The position numbers and the translations under genes were made by a program. 31,599 bases of DNA from Pseudomonadota bacterium (GTDB lineage: Bacteria > Pseudomonadota > Alphaproteobacteria > Rhizobiales > Hyphomicrobiaceae), in the NCBI GenBank assembly GCA_023412745.1, contig JAEZBZ010000092.1, forward strand, positions 1-31,599, written 5' to 3'. Position 1 is the first letter of the stretch. Every line of letters begins with the position of its first letter. The notes beneath the pieces were generated by a model. The model did no database searches and had not been told where the DNA came from. It saw only the letters and a program-made list of their open reading frames with translations. Positions 1 to 7,276 of this stretch are shown here, piece after piece.

Positions 1-126
1 CGCCGGGTGCTTCACCCCGAGGCCCCCGGGGGGCCACGCGCCGAGGTGATCGACAAGGTCGCCGCCACGATCATCCTGCAATCGCTACTCGACCGCCTGA
101 AGGACCGCTCACGCAATCTCGTCTGA
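1..126 (+). CDS. C-terminal end of an unidentified protein (partial)
   Basis: An open frame enters from the left edge and stops with TGA at 124-126, giving about 41 residues. The tail is helix-like and charged, with the segment KVAATIILQSLLDRLKDRS before the stop. I do not recognise the family from this fragment. It may be the end of an alpha-helical protein such as a regulator, but that is a guess. The next gene on the same strand starts 85 bases later, so the two could be co-transcribed. The frame is supported only by being open to the edge and by its GC-rich codon use. Confidence 0.45.
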   Translation, partial: RRVLHPEAPGGPRAEVIDKVAATIILQSLLDRLKDRSRNLV

Positions 127-211
127 CGCGATTGCGAAGCGATGCAGCCATATTCAAGGGTAAACTGCGTCACCTGATTTGCCCAACAACCTCAGCCAGG
201 GTTTGATCGCC

Positions 212-1867
212 ATGACGTCTCACCCGGCCTCGACCGACGAGGTCTTCAATCAGTCACCGCCGTTCGCCGGGCACAACCTCTTTTCGAGCGATACCGCATT
301 GGAAGAAGCCGTGCGCCGCGAGGGTGCTACGGGCGCCACGGCGGATCTCACGCAACTCGGCGCCGTCTGCGGCAGCGCGGAAGCCGTCGAGCTCGGCCGG
401 ATGGCCAACGACAATCCGCCTCGCCTGATGACGCATGACGCCAAGGGGCGCCGTCGCGACTTCGTGGAGTTTCATCCCGCCTATCACGCACTGATGACGC
501 GCAGCATGGCGGCCGGGCTGCATTGCGCATCGTGGGAGCATGCAAACCCGGCAACGGCGGCGCCCAACGTCGCGCGCGCCGGCGCGCTGTATATGACGGC
601 GCAGATGGAAGCCGGCCACTGCTGTCCGCTGACGATGACCAACGCGGCCGTGCCCACGCTGCGGCTGCAGCCGGACATCGCGGATGCCTGGATCGAACGC
701 ATCCTGGTGCGCGGCTATGACGAGCGCTTCCTGCCCATGGACCATAAGCGTTCGATCACCATCGGGATGGGCATGACCGAGAAGCAAGGCGGTACCGACG
801 TCCGCGCCAATACCACCCGCGCCGTGCCAGCCGCCAAAGGCGGCCCCGGCGGCGAATACCTGCTGACCGGCCACAAGTGGTTCTTCTCCGCGCCGATGTG
901 CGACGCATTCCTCGTGCTGGCCCAAGCGCCGGGCGGTCTGTCGTGCTTCCTGGTGCCGCGCCATCTGCCCGACGGCACGGTGAACGGGCTGCGGTTCCAG
1001 CGTCTCAAGGACAAGCTCGGCAATCGCTCGAATGCCTCGGCCGAGGTCGAGTTCGTCGATGCGCACGGCTGGCTGATCAGCGAGGAAGGCCGCGGCGTCG
1101 CATCCATTATCGAGATGGTGACGTACACGCGGCTGGATTGCGCGGTGTCGTCGGCCGGGCTGATGCGCCTGTCGGTGGCAACCGCCTTGCATCACGCCCG
1201 CCACCGCATGGTGTTCGGGCGTACGCTGGTCGCGCAGCCGATGATGGCGCACGTGCTGGCCGACCTCGTGCTCGATGTGGAAGCCGCGACTGCACTCGTC
1301 TTCCGCCTCGCCCGCAGCTTCGATTGCGCGGAAGCCGAAGGGGCTGCCGCGTGGCGTCGCCTGATGACGCCGGTGACGAAATACTGGGTCTGCAAGATCG
1401 CGCCGGGACTGGTTGCCGAGGCTATGGAATGCCTCGGCGGCAACGGCTACGTCGAAGAAAACGGAATCGCCCGCATTTACCGCGAGGTGCCGGTCAACAG
1501 CATCTGGGAAGGCTCCGGCAACGTCATGGCTCTGGATATCCTGCGCATCCTGCAACGCGAGCCGGACGTGTTCGACATCGTGCGCGATGAGCTGGCACAG
1601 GCCACCGCCGGCGACGCGCGGCTGACGGCGGCGATGGAACGCTTCGGCGCCATACTGGAGGAACCGCGCCTGCTCGACATGCGCGGCCGCGATTTGCTGG
1701 AAGGCTTGGCGCAAATCGCGGCCGGCGCGATCCTGCGCGCCCACGCGCCCGCCCCGATTGCCGATGCGTTCATTGCGACGCGGCTGGCCGGGCATCGCCG
1801 GCAGACTTACGGGCAGGGTCTAGAGCGTGCGGATACCGGTGCAATCCTGGCGCGCGCTTTGCCGTAA
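212..1867 (+). CDS. aidB: AidB-type acyl-CoA dehydrogenase
   Basis: Flavin-dependent acyl-CoA dehydrogenase of the AidB branch. In E. coli, AidB belongs to the alkylation-response (Ada) regulon and binds DNA; it has weak isovaleryl-CoA dehydrogenase activity. The N-terminus carries the family's VFNQSPP and NLF-SD pattern. The core has GMGMTEKQGGTD and LKDKLGNRSNAS. The C-terminal part has VNSIWEGSGNVMALD, with the glutamate typical of the family. The product is 551 residues against about 541 in E. coli. I chose ATG at 212 because a purine-rich stretch lies about 12 bases upstream and the conserved N-terminus begins just after it; a TTG at 179 in the same frame is an alternative. No partner ada or alkB gene is in the window, so a DNA-protection role is not shown; branched-chain acyl-CoA oxidation is equally possible. 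Confidence 0.93.
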   Translation: MTSHPASTDEVFNQSPPFAGHNLFSSDTALEEAVRREGATGATADLTQLGAVCGSAEAVELGRMANDNPPRLMTHDAKGRRRDFVEFHPAYHALMTRSMAAGLHCASWEHANPATAAPNVARAGALYMTAQMEAGHCCPLTMTNAAVPTLRLQPDIADAWIERILVRGYDERFLPMDHKRSITIGMGMTEKQGGTDVRANTTRAVPAAKGGPGGEYLLTGHKWFFSAPMCDAFLVLAQAPGGLSCFLVPRHLPDGTVNGLRFQRLKDKLGNRSNASAEVEFVDAHGWLISEEGRGVASIIEMVTYTRLDCAVSSAGLMRLSVATALHHARHRMVFGRTLVAQPMMAHVLADLVLDVEAATALVFRLARSFDCAEAEGAAAWRRLMTPVTKYWVCKIAPGLVAEAMECLGGNGYVEENGIARIYREVPVNSIWEGSGNVMALDILRILQREPDVFDIVRDELAQATAGDARLTAAMERFGAILEEPRLLDMRGRDLLEGLAQIAAGAILRAHAPAPIADAFIATRLAGHRRQTYGQGLERADTGAILARALP

Positions 1868-1876
1868 AATCCTGCA

Positions 1877-1890
1877 CGCTCGCCTGAGCG
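1877..1890. terminator. Weak dyad between convergent genes
   Basis: The 29-base gap between the convergent stops of aidB and the YbaK-like gene holds a 5-bp inverted repeat, CGCTC and GAGCG, around a 4-base loop. There is no T-run on either side. It may assist termination but is too weak to call firmly. Confidence 0.2.
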
Positions 1891-1896
1891 GCGACG

Positions 1897-2385
1897 CTAG
1901 TTGACCTTCATGACATTGGCGCCGGCCTTATCGCGCAGCTCGGCGGGCGAGACCGAGAACACGCTTTCCGGCGTACCGGCCGCAGCCCATACGATGTCGT
2001 AGGTCAGCAAGTCCTGGTCTAGGTAGGTGGTGATCGGCGTCGCGTGACCAACCGGCGGGATGCCACCGATCGCATAGCCGGTGATATCGCGCACGTACTG
2101 CGCATCCGGACGCACGAGCATCTCACCCAACACCTCGGCCACCGCCTTCTCGTTGACGCGATTGCTGCCCGACACCAGCAGCAGATAGGGCCGGCCACTG
2201 TCCTTGCCGCGAAACACCAGCGACTTCACGATCTGTCCGACGGAACAACCACACGCTGCTGCTGCATCTTCCGCAGTCCGCGTCGACTGATCCATGCTGC
2301 GCACTTGAACATTGAGCCCCAGTGCACAGGCTGCCGTTTCGACCCGCTGTGCCGCCGGCTTCAGCGGATTGCCATTATCAGTCAC
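1897..2385 (-). CDS. YbaK/EbsC-type aminoacyl-tRNA deacylase
   Basis: A 162-residue protein of the YbaK/ProX/EbsC fold, the free-standing form of the editing domain of prolyl-tRNA synthetase. Family members hydrolyse mischarged aminoacyl-tRNAs such as Cys-tRNA(Pro) or Ala-tRNA(Pro). Visible hallmarks are the IVKSLVFRG segment with its lysine near residue 54, the LLLVSGSNRVNEK strand-turn, and the GYAIGGIPPVGH loop that shapes the active site. Length matches single-domain members. The ATG at 2385 overlaps the TGA of the upstream methyltransferase by four bases (ATGA), which points to translational coupling. The substrate cannot be read from the sequence: YbaK, YeaK and ProXp members all look similar at this level. 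Confidence 0.88.
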   Translation of the reverse strand: MTDNGNPLKPAAQRVETAACALGLNVQVRSMDQSTRTAEDAAAACGCSVGQIVKSLVFRGKDSGRPYLLLVSGSNRVNEKAVAEVLGEMLVRPDAQYVRDITGYAIGGIPPVGHATPITTYLDQDLLTYDIVWAAAGTPESVFSVSPAELRDKAGANVMKVN

Positions 2386-3449
2386 TCAGATCCCCCAGGA
2401 TTCAACTCCGGCTTTTCCATCTTTCGCCGCGCCATCATCTTCGACAGGAAAGCCAGCGACGTCGCTTCGGCGACGAGTCCTTCCGCCTCGAACATTTGAT
2501 CGAGATCGTCAATGGCGTAGTGGCGGAAATAGGGCTCGTGGAAACGCACCGGAAAAGATTCCAGCAAGCCATCCCAGCCGGGCTTGTCTCCCATTTGAAG
2601 GCTGTCGATGAATACCAGCAATCCGCCCGGCTTGAGAACACGTGCAATCTCCGCGGTCACGCGCCGCCGAACCTCCGGTGGCAACTCATGAAACAGATAG
2701 ATGCAGCTTACGATGTCCTGACTGGCATCGGGCAACGGGATCGCTTCCGCATTGCCCACGATCAATTCAGCCGAACGTAGATCGCGCATGTGACGGGCCG
2801 CTTCATCCAGATATGGCCGTGACAGATCGATGCCGGTCAATTTCAATGCCGGAAACGCCAGCCTCACCTGACGCAGGAAACGCCCGGTTCCGCAGGCCAG
2901 ATCGAGCATCCGCACATGGCGCTGATCGCGCCCCTTGAGGAACGCGGCAATCGGCGCCAATCCGGTCCGGCGCATGGCGGCGGCGCTGCCGTAGAACAGC
3001 GTCTCCACTTGCACATCGTAGAGTTTAGCGGAGTCGTCGCTGAGGTAGCCGCCGGTCTGGAAGTGGAAATCCTGGGTGAAATAGTCGGGCAATCCTTCCG
3101 CGCCCGACTGTTCCTTCGCGCTCGCCGCCTCGCCGCTCACACGCCGTTCGAGCGCTGACGGCAGGTCGGCCAGCATCAGGCGCATGCGCGCGACGTAGTC
3201 CGCCAGCCCCCCCGGCATATCGTCGGGCGGATAGACACCATCGCGCACGCGCGCCGCGTCCTCGATGAACAGCCGGCCGAGATCGCTCAGCAGTTCCTGC
3301 CGGCTCGGCACCGGCCGTTCCGCATGATAGCGCGGGCGCGCGTGAAGCCGCTGGGCCTGGCGATCGACGAACCAGTTCACCCCGTAGTACCAGCCAAACC
3401 GGATCGAGTTGCCGGCCAGGCGCTGCGCCATACCGATGGTATTGGCCAT
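2382..3449 (-). CDS. Class I SAM-dependent methyltransferase
   Basis: A 355-residue protein with a UbiE/Methyltransf_11-type domain in its second half. Motif I is DLACGTGR at residues 183-190 and the acidic strand-2 motif is GIDLS at 206-210. These are followed by GNAEAIPLPD and the HELP and VLKPGG segments. The first 150 residues are a separate, arginine- and tryptophan-rich region without a recognised domain; it may bind substrate. The ATG at 3449 is chosen because GGAGG sits seven bases ahead of it. An in-frame GTG at 3479 lacks such a site. The gene is divergent from the sirtuin and coupled to the YbaK-like gene. The substrate is unknown; the domain is compatible with a small molecule, lipid or quinone precursor. 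Confidence 0.85.
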   Translation of the reverse strand: MANTIGMAQRLAGNSIRFGWYYGVNWFVDRQAQRLHARPRYHAERPVPSRQELLSDLGRLFIEDAARVRDGVYPPDDMPGGLADYVARMRLMLADLPSALERRVSGEAASAKEQSGAEGLPDYFTQDFHFQTGGYLSDDSAKLYDVQVETLFYGSAAAMRRTGLAPIAAFLKGRDQRHVRMLDLACGTGRFLRQVRLAFPALKLTGIDLSRPYLDEAARHMRDLRSAELIVGNAEAIPLPDASQDIVSCIYLFHELPPEVRRRVTAEIARVLKPGGLLVFIDSLQMGDKPGWDGLLESFPVRFHEPYFRHYAIDDLDQMFEAEGLVAEATSLAFLSKMMARRKMEKPELNPGGSE

Positions 3450-3574
3450 GCTGCCACCTCCAGACTTCGTCACCGGCACAATTTGAGCACGCTGCCTGCA
3501 AGATGCAACTGATCGCAGCGTCCAGCATCGGACGCCATTTGCCTCGCGCGGCTGAATCCGATTAGATCCAGGCG

Positions 3575-4285
3575 ATGAACGCAGCCCAACGCATCGTTAT
3601 TCTGAGCGGCGCCGGACTTTCGGCGGAGTCGGGTCTCGGCACCTTCCGCGACAAGGACGGCCTGTGGACCAAGTATGATCTGTCGGAGGTCGCAACGCCA
3701 GAAGGCTTCGCGCGCAACCCCGACCGGGTGCACGATTTCTACAATATGCGCCGCAAAGGCATGCTTTCCGCCACGCCCAACGCGGCGCATTTGGCGCTCG
3801 CAAAACTCGAGCGCGACTATGCCGGCGAGGTCACGATCGTCACGCAAAACATCGATGCGCTGCACGAGGCCGCCGGATCGCAACGCCTTATTCACATGCA
3901 CGGCGAACTGCTGAAAGCGCTATGCGCTTACTGCGGCCACCGCCATCCGCACCAGGATGATCTGTCGACATCACTTGCCTGTCCGGCTTGCGCTTCAAGT
4001 GGCGGCATGCGGCCCGACGTCGTGTGGTTTGGCGAGATGCCTTATCACATGGAGGAGATCGAAGAACTCCTCAAGAACGCAGATATATTCGTATCGATCG
4101 GCACCAGCGGCACGGTTTATCCGGCTGCCGGATTCGTGCGCGTGGCGCGTGCGGCAGGCGCGGAAACGGTTGAATTGAATCTCGAACCGTCGGACGGCAC
4201 ACACATCTTCCGCAAAGCTTTGCATGGACCGGCGACCGAAATCGTGCCGCGATGGGTCGAGGCCATGCTGGCCGGCAAGGTCTAG
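3575..4285 (+). CDS. cobB: NAD-dependent deacylase, sirtuin class III (CobB/SIRT5-like)
   Basis: A 236-residue sirtuin that removes acyl groups from protein lysines using NAD. The NAD-binding motif GAGLSAESG is at residues 12-20, TQNIDALH is at 90-97 and the catalytic histidine is H109 in HMHG. The structural zinc is held by C117, C120, C136 and C139. The pair Tyr56 and Arg59 in FYNMRR matches the class III signature that recognises succinyl and malonyl lysine in SIRT5 and E. coli CobB, so desuccinylase activity is likely in addition to deacetylation. The gene begins 125 bases from the divergent methyltransferase. Its TAG stop shares the palindrome CTAG with the stop of the convergent RNA methyltransferase, leaving no room for a terminator. 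Confidence 0.95.
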   Translation: MNAAQRIVILSGAGLSAESGLGTFRDKDGLWTKYDLSEVATPEGFARNPDRVHDFYNMRRKGMLSATPNAAHLALAKLERDYAGEVTIVTQNIDALHEAAGSQRLIHMHGELLKALCAYCGHRHPHQDDLSTSLACPACASSGGMRPDVVWFGEMPYHMEEIEELLKNADIFVSIGTSGTVYPAAGFVRVARAAGAETVELNLEPSDGTHIFRKALHGPATEIVPRWVEAMLAGKV

Positions 4286-5520
4286 CGCGGGCGGTTGAAA
4301 ATCGCGACCACTTCCAGGTGCGGCGAGAACAGGAACTGGTCGATCGGCGTCACCGTGCCAAGCTTGTAGCCACCGTCGATCAGCGTGCGGGCGTCGCGCG
4401 CAAGCGTCGCCGGATTGCACGACACCATCACGATGCGCGGCACCTGCGTGCGTGCCAGCACCTCAACCTGGGCTTTCGCACCGGCACGCGGCGGATCGAG
4501 TACGGCCGCCTCAAACCCAGTCAGCTCGTTTCGCGACAGCGGCTCGCCCATTAGATCGCGCACCTTGGTTTCGATCGGCTTCAGCCCCGTTGCCCCGCGC
4601 GCACCCTTGATCAGCGCATCGATGACGCGCCGCTCGGAATCGACCGCCAGAACCCGAGACTTGCGCGCCAGCGGAAAGGCGAACGTGCCCAAGCCGCTGA
4701 ACAGATCGGCGACGCGCTTGGCCTTGCCGACGGCTGCCGTCACCAATTCGATCATGATTGCCTCGGCTTCCGGCACAGCTTGCAGGAAGGCACCCGAAGG
4801 CAGTTCGACCGTCACGCCGCCCAACTGCAATGTCGGCGCGCCCATCATCGCGATCGCGGTGCCGTCGACGGCCAGACGCTGCAAGCGCGACTCGGTGGCC
4901 ATCTTGGCGAGACCAGCGCGCACGGCGGGGCCGAGTTCAGCCTTGCCGCCTTCGATGGATACATCGAGCCCGCCATCGACCCTCGTGACGACAAGCCGGC
5001 CACTGGCATCCGGCGGCAGCGCCAGCCGCGCGATCTCGCGCAACGCCGTCATGGCCGCAACGATAGCCGGATCGAGAATCGGACACTCGCTGAGATCGAC
5101 CAGGGTGTGCCGGCCCTCCTGGCGAAATCCGAGCACGACCTGGTCCCCGCGCCGCGCGACACCGAAGAATGCACGCCGCCGCGACCCCGGCGCCACGAAG
5201 CGCATCGGCTCGATCTTTGCGTCGATGCCGCGATGCGCGAAAGCGTCGCGCAGGCTCGCCTGCTTCCAATCGCGATACAGCTCTGCCGACATATGCTGCG
5301 CCAGACAGCCGCCACACTGCATGTAGTGACGGCACAGCGGTTGCTGCCGGTCGGCGGCGGACGTGATCAGTTCGGCCGGGTCGTCCCCGTTGAGACGCCA
5401 GCGTTCGCCGGGAAGCGCAAACGGCACGTACGCGGCCCCGTCCGGCGTGCTGAACACGCCGTCGCCCTTAGCTCCCAGCCGTTCGATCTCGACGATCCCG
5501 CGATCGTCCACCTCACCCAT
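4282..5520 (-). CDS. RlmD/TrmA-family RNA (uracil-5-)-methyltransferase with 4Fe-4S cluster
   Basis: A 412-residue class I SAM-dependent RNA methyltransferase of the RumA/TrmA family, expected to make m5U in 23S rRNA or tRNA. An N-terminal beta-rich segment (GVFSTPDGAAYVPFALPGE) resembles a TRAM domain. Four cysteines fit an iron-sulfur cluster: C63, C69, C72 (in CGGCLAQH) and C146, as in RumA. The SAM-binding strand is VADLFSGLGTFAFPLA. The C-terminus has FEAAVLDPPRAGA and the catalytic-cysteine motif VSCNPATLARD. The ATG at 5520 lies inside the 3' end of tlyA with an eight-base overlap, so the two are probably one operon. Which uridine is modified (RlmC, RlmD or TrmA site) cannot be told from sequence alone. 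Confidence 0.9.
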   Translation of the reverse strand: MGEVDDRGIVEIERLGAKGDGVFSTPDGAAYVPFALPGERWRLNGDDPAELITSAADRQQPLCRHYMQCGGCLAQHMSAELYRDWKQASLRDAFAHRGIDAKIEPMRFVAPGSRRRAFFGVARRGDQVVLGFRQEGRHTLVDLSECPILDPAIVAAMTALREIARLALPPDASGRLVVTRVDGGLDVSIEGGKAELGPAVRAGLAKMATESRLQRLAVDGTAIAMMGAPTLQLGGVTVELPSGAFLQAVPEAEAIMIELVTAAVGKAKRVADLFSGLGTFAFPLARKSRVLAVDSERRVIDALIKGARGATGLKPIETKVRDLMGEPLSRNELTGFEAAVLDPPRAGAKAQVEVLARTQVPRIVMVSCNPATLARDARTLIDGGYKLGTVTPIDQFLFSPHLEVVAIFNRPR

Positions 5521-6253
5521 CCTTGCGCGCCCCGATCAGAAATTCCTGGTTTCCCGATCCTCCCAATATGGGGGAATCGATCACGCCTGCAACGCGCCAC
5601 CCAGGCTGATTGGCGACCCATGTTGTCACAGTCTCGACCGCACGCTGGCGATCGGCTTCATCGCGCACGATGCCGCCCTTGGCAATCGCGGCGCGACCGG
5701 CCTCGAACTGCGGCTTGATCAGCGCTACCAGCCAGGCCTGCGGTGCGGTCAGCGCAAATGGCACCGCCAGCACCTTGGTCAGCGAAATGAAGCTGACGTC
5801 GGCGACGATCGCTTGAATCACATCCGGGACGATCTCGCGGGTCAGCGTGCGGGCATCGGTAGCTTCCAGCGAGACCACGCGCTCGTTCTGGCGCAGCGAA
5901 GGGTACAACTGGTCCCGCCCGACATCGATTGCGTAAACGCGCTGCGCGCCGCCTTCCAGAAGGATCTGTGTGAAACCGCCCGTCGAAGCACCAATGTCGA
6001 GCGCTATCCGATCGCCCGCATCGAAGCCGAAATGCGCCATCGCCGCCCCCAGCTTGGCGGCGCCGCGTGACACATAGGCGTTAGCGCCGGACGCAATCGC
6101 AATGTCCGCTTCCGGCCCGATTTCCTGACCGGCCTTGGTCGCGATCACACCGCCGACACTGACAAGCCCGCGCGCAATCAAGTCCCGCGCCCGCGAGCGC
6201 GTCGCCACCAGTCCCTTCTCAACCAACACTCGATCAAGACGCGTGCGAACCAT
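5513..6253 (-). CDS. tlyA: TlyA-family 2'-O-methyltransferase (S4 plus FtsJ domains)
   Basis: A 246-residue TlyA protein. TlyA enzymes methylate ribose 2'-OH groups of 16S and/or 23S rRNA cytidines; the old name haemolysin is misleading. An N-terminal S4 RNA-binding domain spans about residues 3-62 (RLDRVLVEKGLVATRSRARD, then GLVSVGG). The FtsJ/RrmJ-like fold follows, with LDIGASTGGFTQ for SAM binding and YAIDVGRDQL next to it. The downstream VADVSFISL and ALIKPQFE segments are family hallmarks. Length is normal. The gene is the first of a two-gene unit with the RNA methyltransferase. In many related alphaproteobacteria tlyA follows dxs directly; here dxs lies 3.6 kb away, beyond the SOD and cytochrome bd genes. 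Confidence 0.93.
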   Translation of the reverse strand: MVRTRLDRVLVEKGLVATRSRARDLIARGLVSVGGVIATKAGQEIGPEADIAIASGANAYVSRGAAKLGAAMAHFGFDAGDRIALDIGASTGGFTQILLEGGAQRVYAIDVGRDQLYPSLRQNERVVSLEATDARTLTREIVPDVIQAIVADVSFISLTKVLAVPFALTAPQAWLVALIKPQFEAGRAAIAKGGIVRDEADRQRAVETVTTWVANQPGWRVAGVIDSPILGGSGNQEFLIGARKDG

Positions 6254-6325
6254 CTAAGCCAGCCGACGTTATCCAACATCCGCCGGACATTGCGGCAGAT
6301 GGGATCATTGCTACACGGAACACTT

Positions 6326-6351
6326 GAGCCTGCCCCTCCCCCAGGAGGCTC
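6326..6351. promoter_or_regulatory. Inverted repeat in the sodA leader
   Basis: Six-base arms GAGCCT (6326-6331) and AGGCTC (6346-6351) flank a C-rich 14-base spacer. The repeat ends 31 bases ahead of the SOD start codon, between the divergent tlyA and SOD genes. It could be an operator or an mRNA hairpin. A sequence like TACTTATAC at 6361-6369 is AT-rich but has no well-spaced -35 box, so I do not call a promoter. Confidence 0.25.
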
Positions 6352-6382
6352 GGCATCCCATACTTATACACGGAGAGGACAT

Positions 6383-7105
6383 ATGCCCAATCTCAATCGT
6401 CGCAGTCTCCTGGCGGGCGGGGCCGCTTTGTCTGTCATGGTGATGACCACCCGCAGTTGGGGGCAGACGACCGCATCCGGCCCGTTCAAGCTGCCGCCGC
6501 TGGACTATCCCACCAACGCATTGGAGCCGCACATCGACGCCAAGACCATGGAGATTCACCATGACCGCCACCACGCCGCCTACGTCAACAATCTCAACGA
6601 GGCCGTGAAGGATCACGGCGAGTTGGCCAAGCAGCCGCTGGACCAGATCCTCGGCAATCTGAACAACGTGCCGGACAGCATCCGCACCCGCGTCCGCAAC
6701 AACGCCGGTGGCCACGCCAATCACAGCATGTTCTGGCAGATCATGGGCAAGGATGGCGGTAAGCCGGAAGGCGAACTGCTGACCGCCATCGATCGCGACC
6801 TCGGCGGCCTGGACAAGATGCAGCAGGCATTCAACACGACGGGCGCGGGCGTATTCGGCTCGGGCTGGGTGTTCATCACGGCCGACAAGAGCGGCAAGCT
6901 GGCCATGATGCCGAAGCCGAACCAGGATACGCCGCTAATGGACGGCCAGCGTGTTCTGTTCGGTAACGACGTATGGGAGCACGCCTATTACCTGACATAC
7001 CAAAACCGTCGGCCGGACTATCTGAAGGCGTGGTGGAACGTGGTGAACTGGAACGCAGTCGGCAAGCGCTATGCGGAAGCCAAGGCGGGCAAGCTCGACA
7101 TCTGA
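6383..7105 (+). CDS. Exported Mn-type superoxide dismutase
   Basis: A 240-residue Fe/Mn-family superoxide dismutase that converts superoxide to peroxide and oxygen. Metal ligands by alignment to E. coli SodA are H59, H114 (NHSMFW), D196 and H200 (DVWEHAYY). The Mn-type markers G110 (AGGHANH) and Q181 (NQDTPLM) are present, where FeSOD has a different glutamine position. The first 28 residues, with NRRSLLAGG followed by a hydrophobic stretch, look like a twin-arginine signal, so the enzyme should act in the periplasm. The ATG at 6383 is preceded by GGAGAGG at 6372-6378; the longer upstream frame has no such site. It faces the cytochrome bd operon with only six bases between stops. Tat rather than Sec export is inferred. 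Confidence 0.95.
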   Translation: MPNLNRRSLLAGGAALSVMVMTTRSWGQTTASGPFKLPPLDYPTNALEPHIDAKTMEIHHDRHHAAYVNNLNEAVKDHGELAKQPLDQILGNLNNVPDSIRTRVRNNAGGHANHSMFWQIMGKDGGKPEGELLTAIDRDLGGLDKMQQAFNTTGAGVFGSGWVFITADKSGKLAMMPKPNQDTPLMDGQRVLFGNDVWEHAYYLTYQNRRPDYLKAWWNVVNWNAVGKRYAEAKAGKLDI

Positions 7106-7111
7106 CCGGGA

Positions 7112-7276
7112 TCACCCGACCAGGACCGAGCGGATCAGATACGCGACTGCCGTCACTACCGCCACGCCAGCAAGCCAGAGACCGACGAACCACGCCAAGC
7201 GAGAGCCCCACCCGCCCGGCCGGGGTGCCGGCGCACCCTCACGCGGTCCAGAGGATGGCCGATCCGGCGGGCGCAT
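7112..7276 (-). CDS. Small DUF2474-type (CydX-like) membrane protein of cytochrome bd
   Basis: A 54-residue protein with one predicted membrane helix near its C-terminus. The segment begins RLAWFVGLWLAGV and runs on to the conserved-looking YLIR. A proline- and arginine-rich N-terminal tail precedes it. Its ATG shares one base with the cydB stop codon (TGATG), so it should be translated with cydB. Small single-helix proteins after cydB, such as CydX and the DUF2474 family, associate with cytochrome bd oxidases and support their assembly or stability. Assignment to DUF2474 is from the W-x-x-R-L-x-W-F-x-G-L-W pattern and position. A longer frame starting at 7321 would overlap cydB and is less likely. 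Confidence 0.8.
   Translation of the reverse strand: MRPPDRPSSGPREGAPAPRPGGWGSRLAWFVGLWLAGVAVVTAVAYLIRSVLVG

Noticed and set aside
254..1795. A 513-codon open frame antisense to aidB
   Set aside because: It is rich in His, Arg and Gln, as shadow frames are, and aidB on the other strand is clear.
2044..2780. Overlapping plus-strand frames opposite the YbaK-like and methyltransferase genes
   Set aside because: They cover coding sequence of clear minus-strand genes and lack ribosome sites and motifs.
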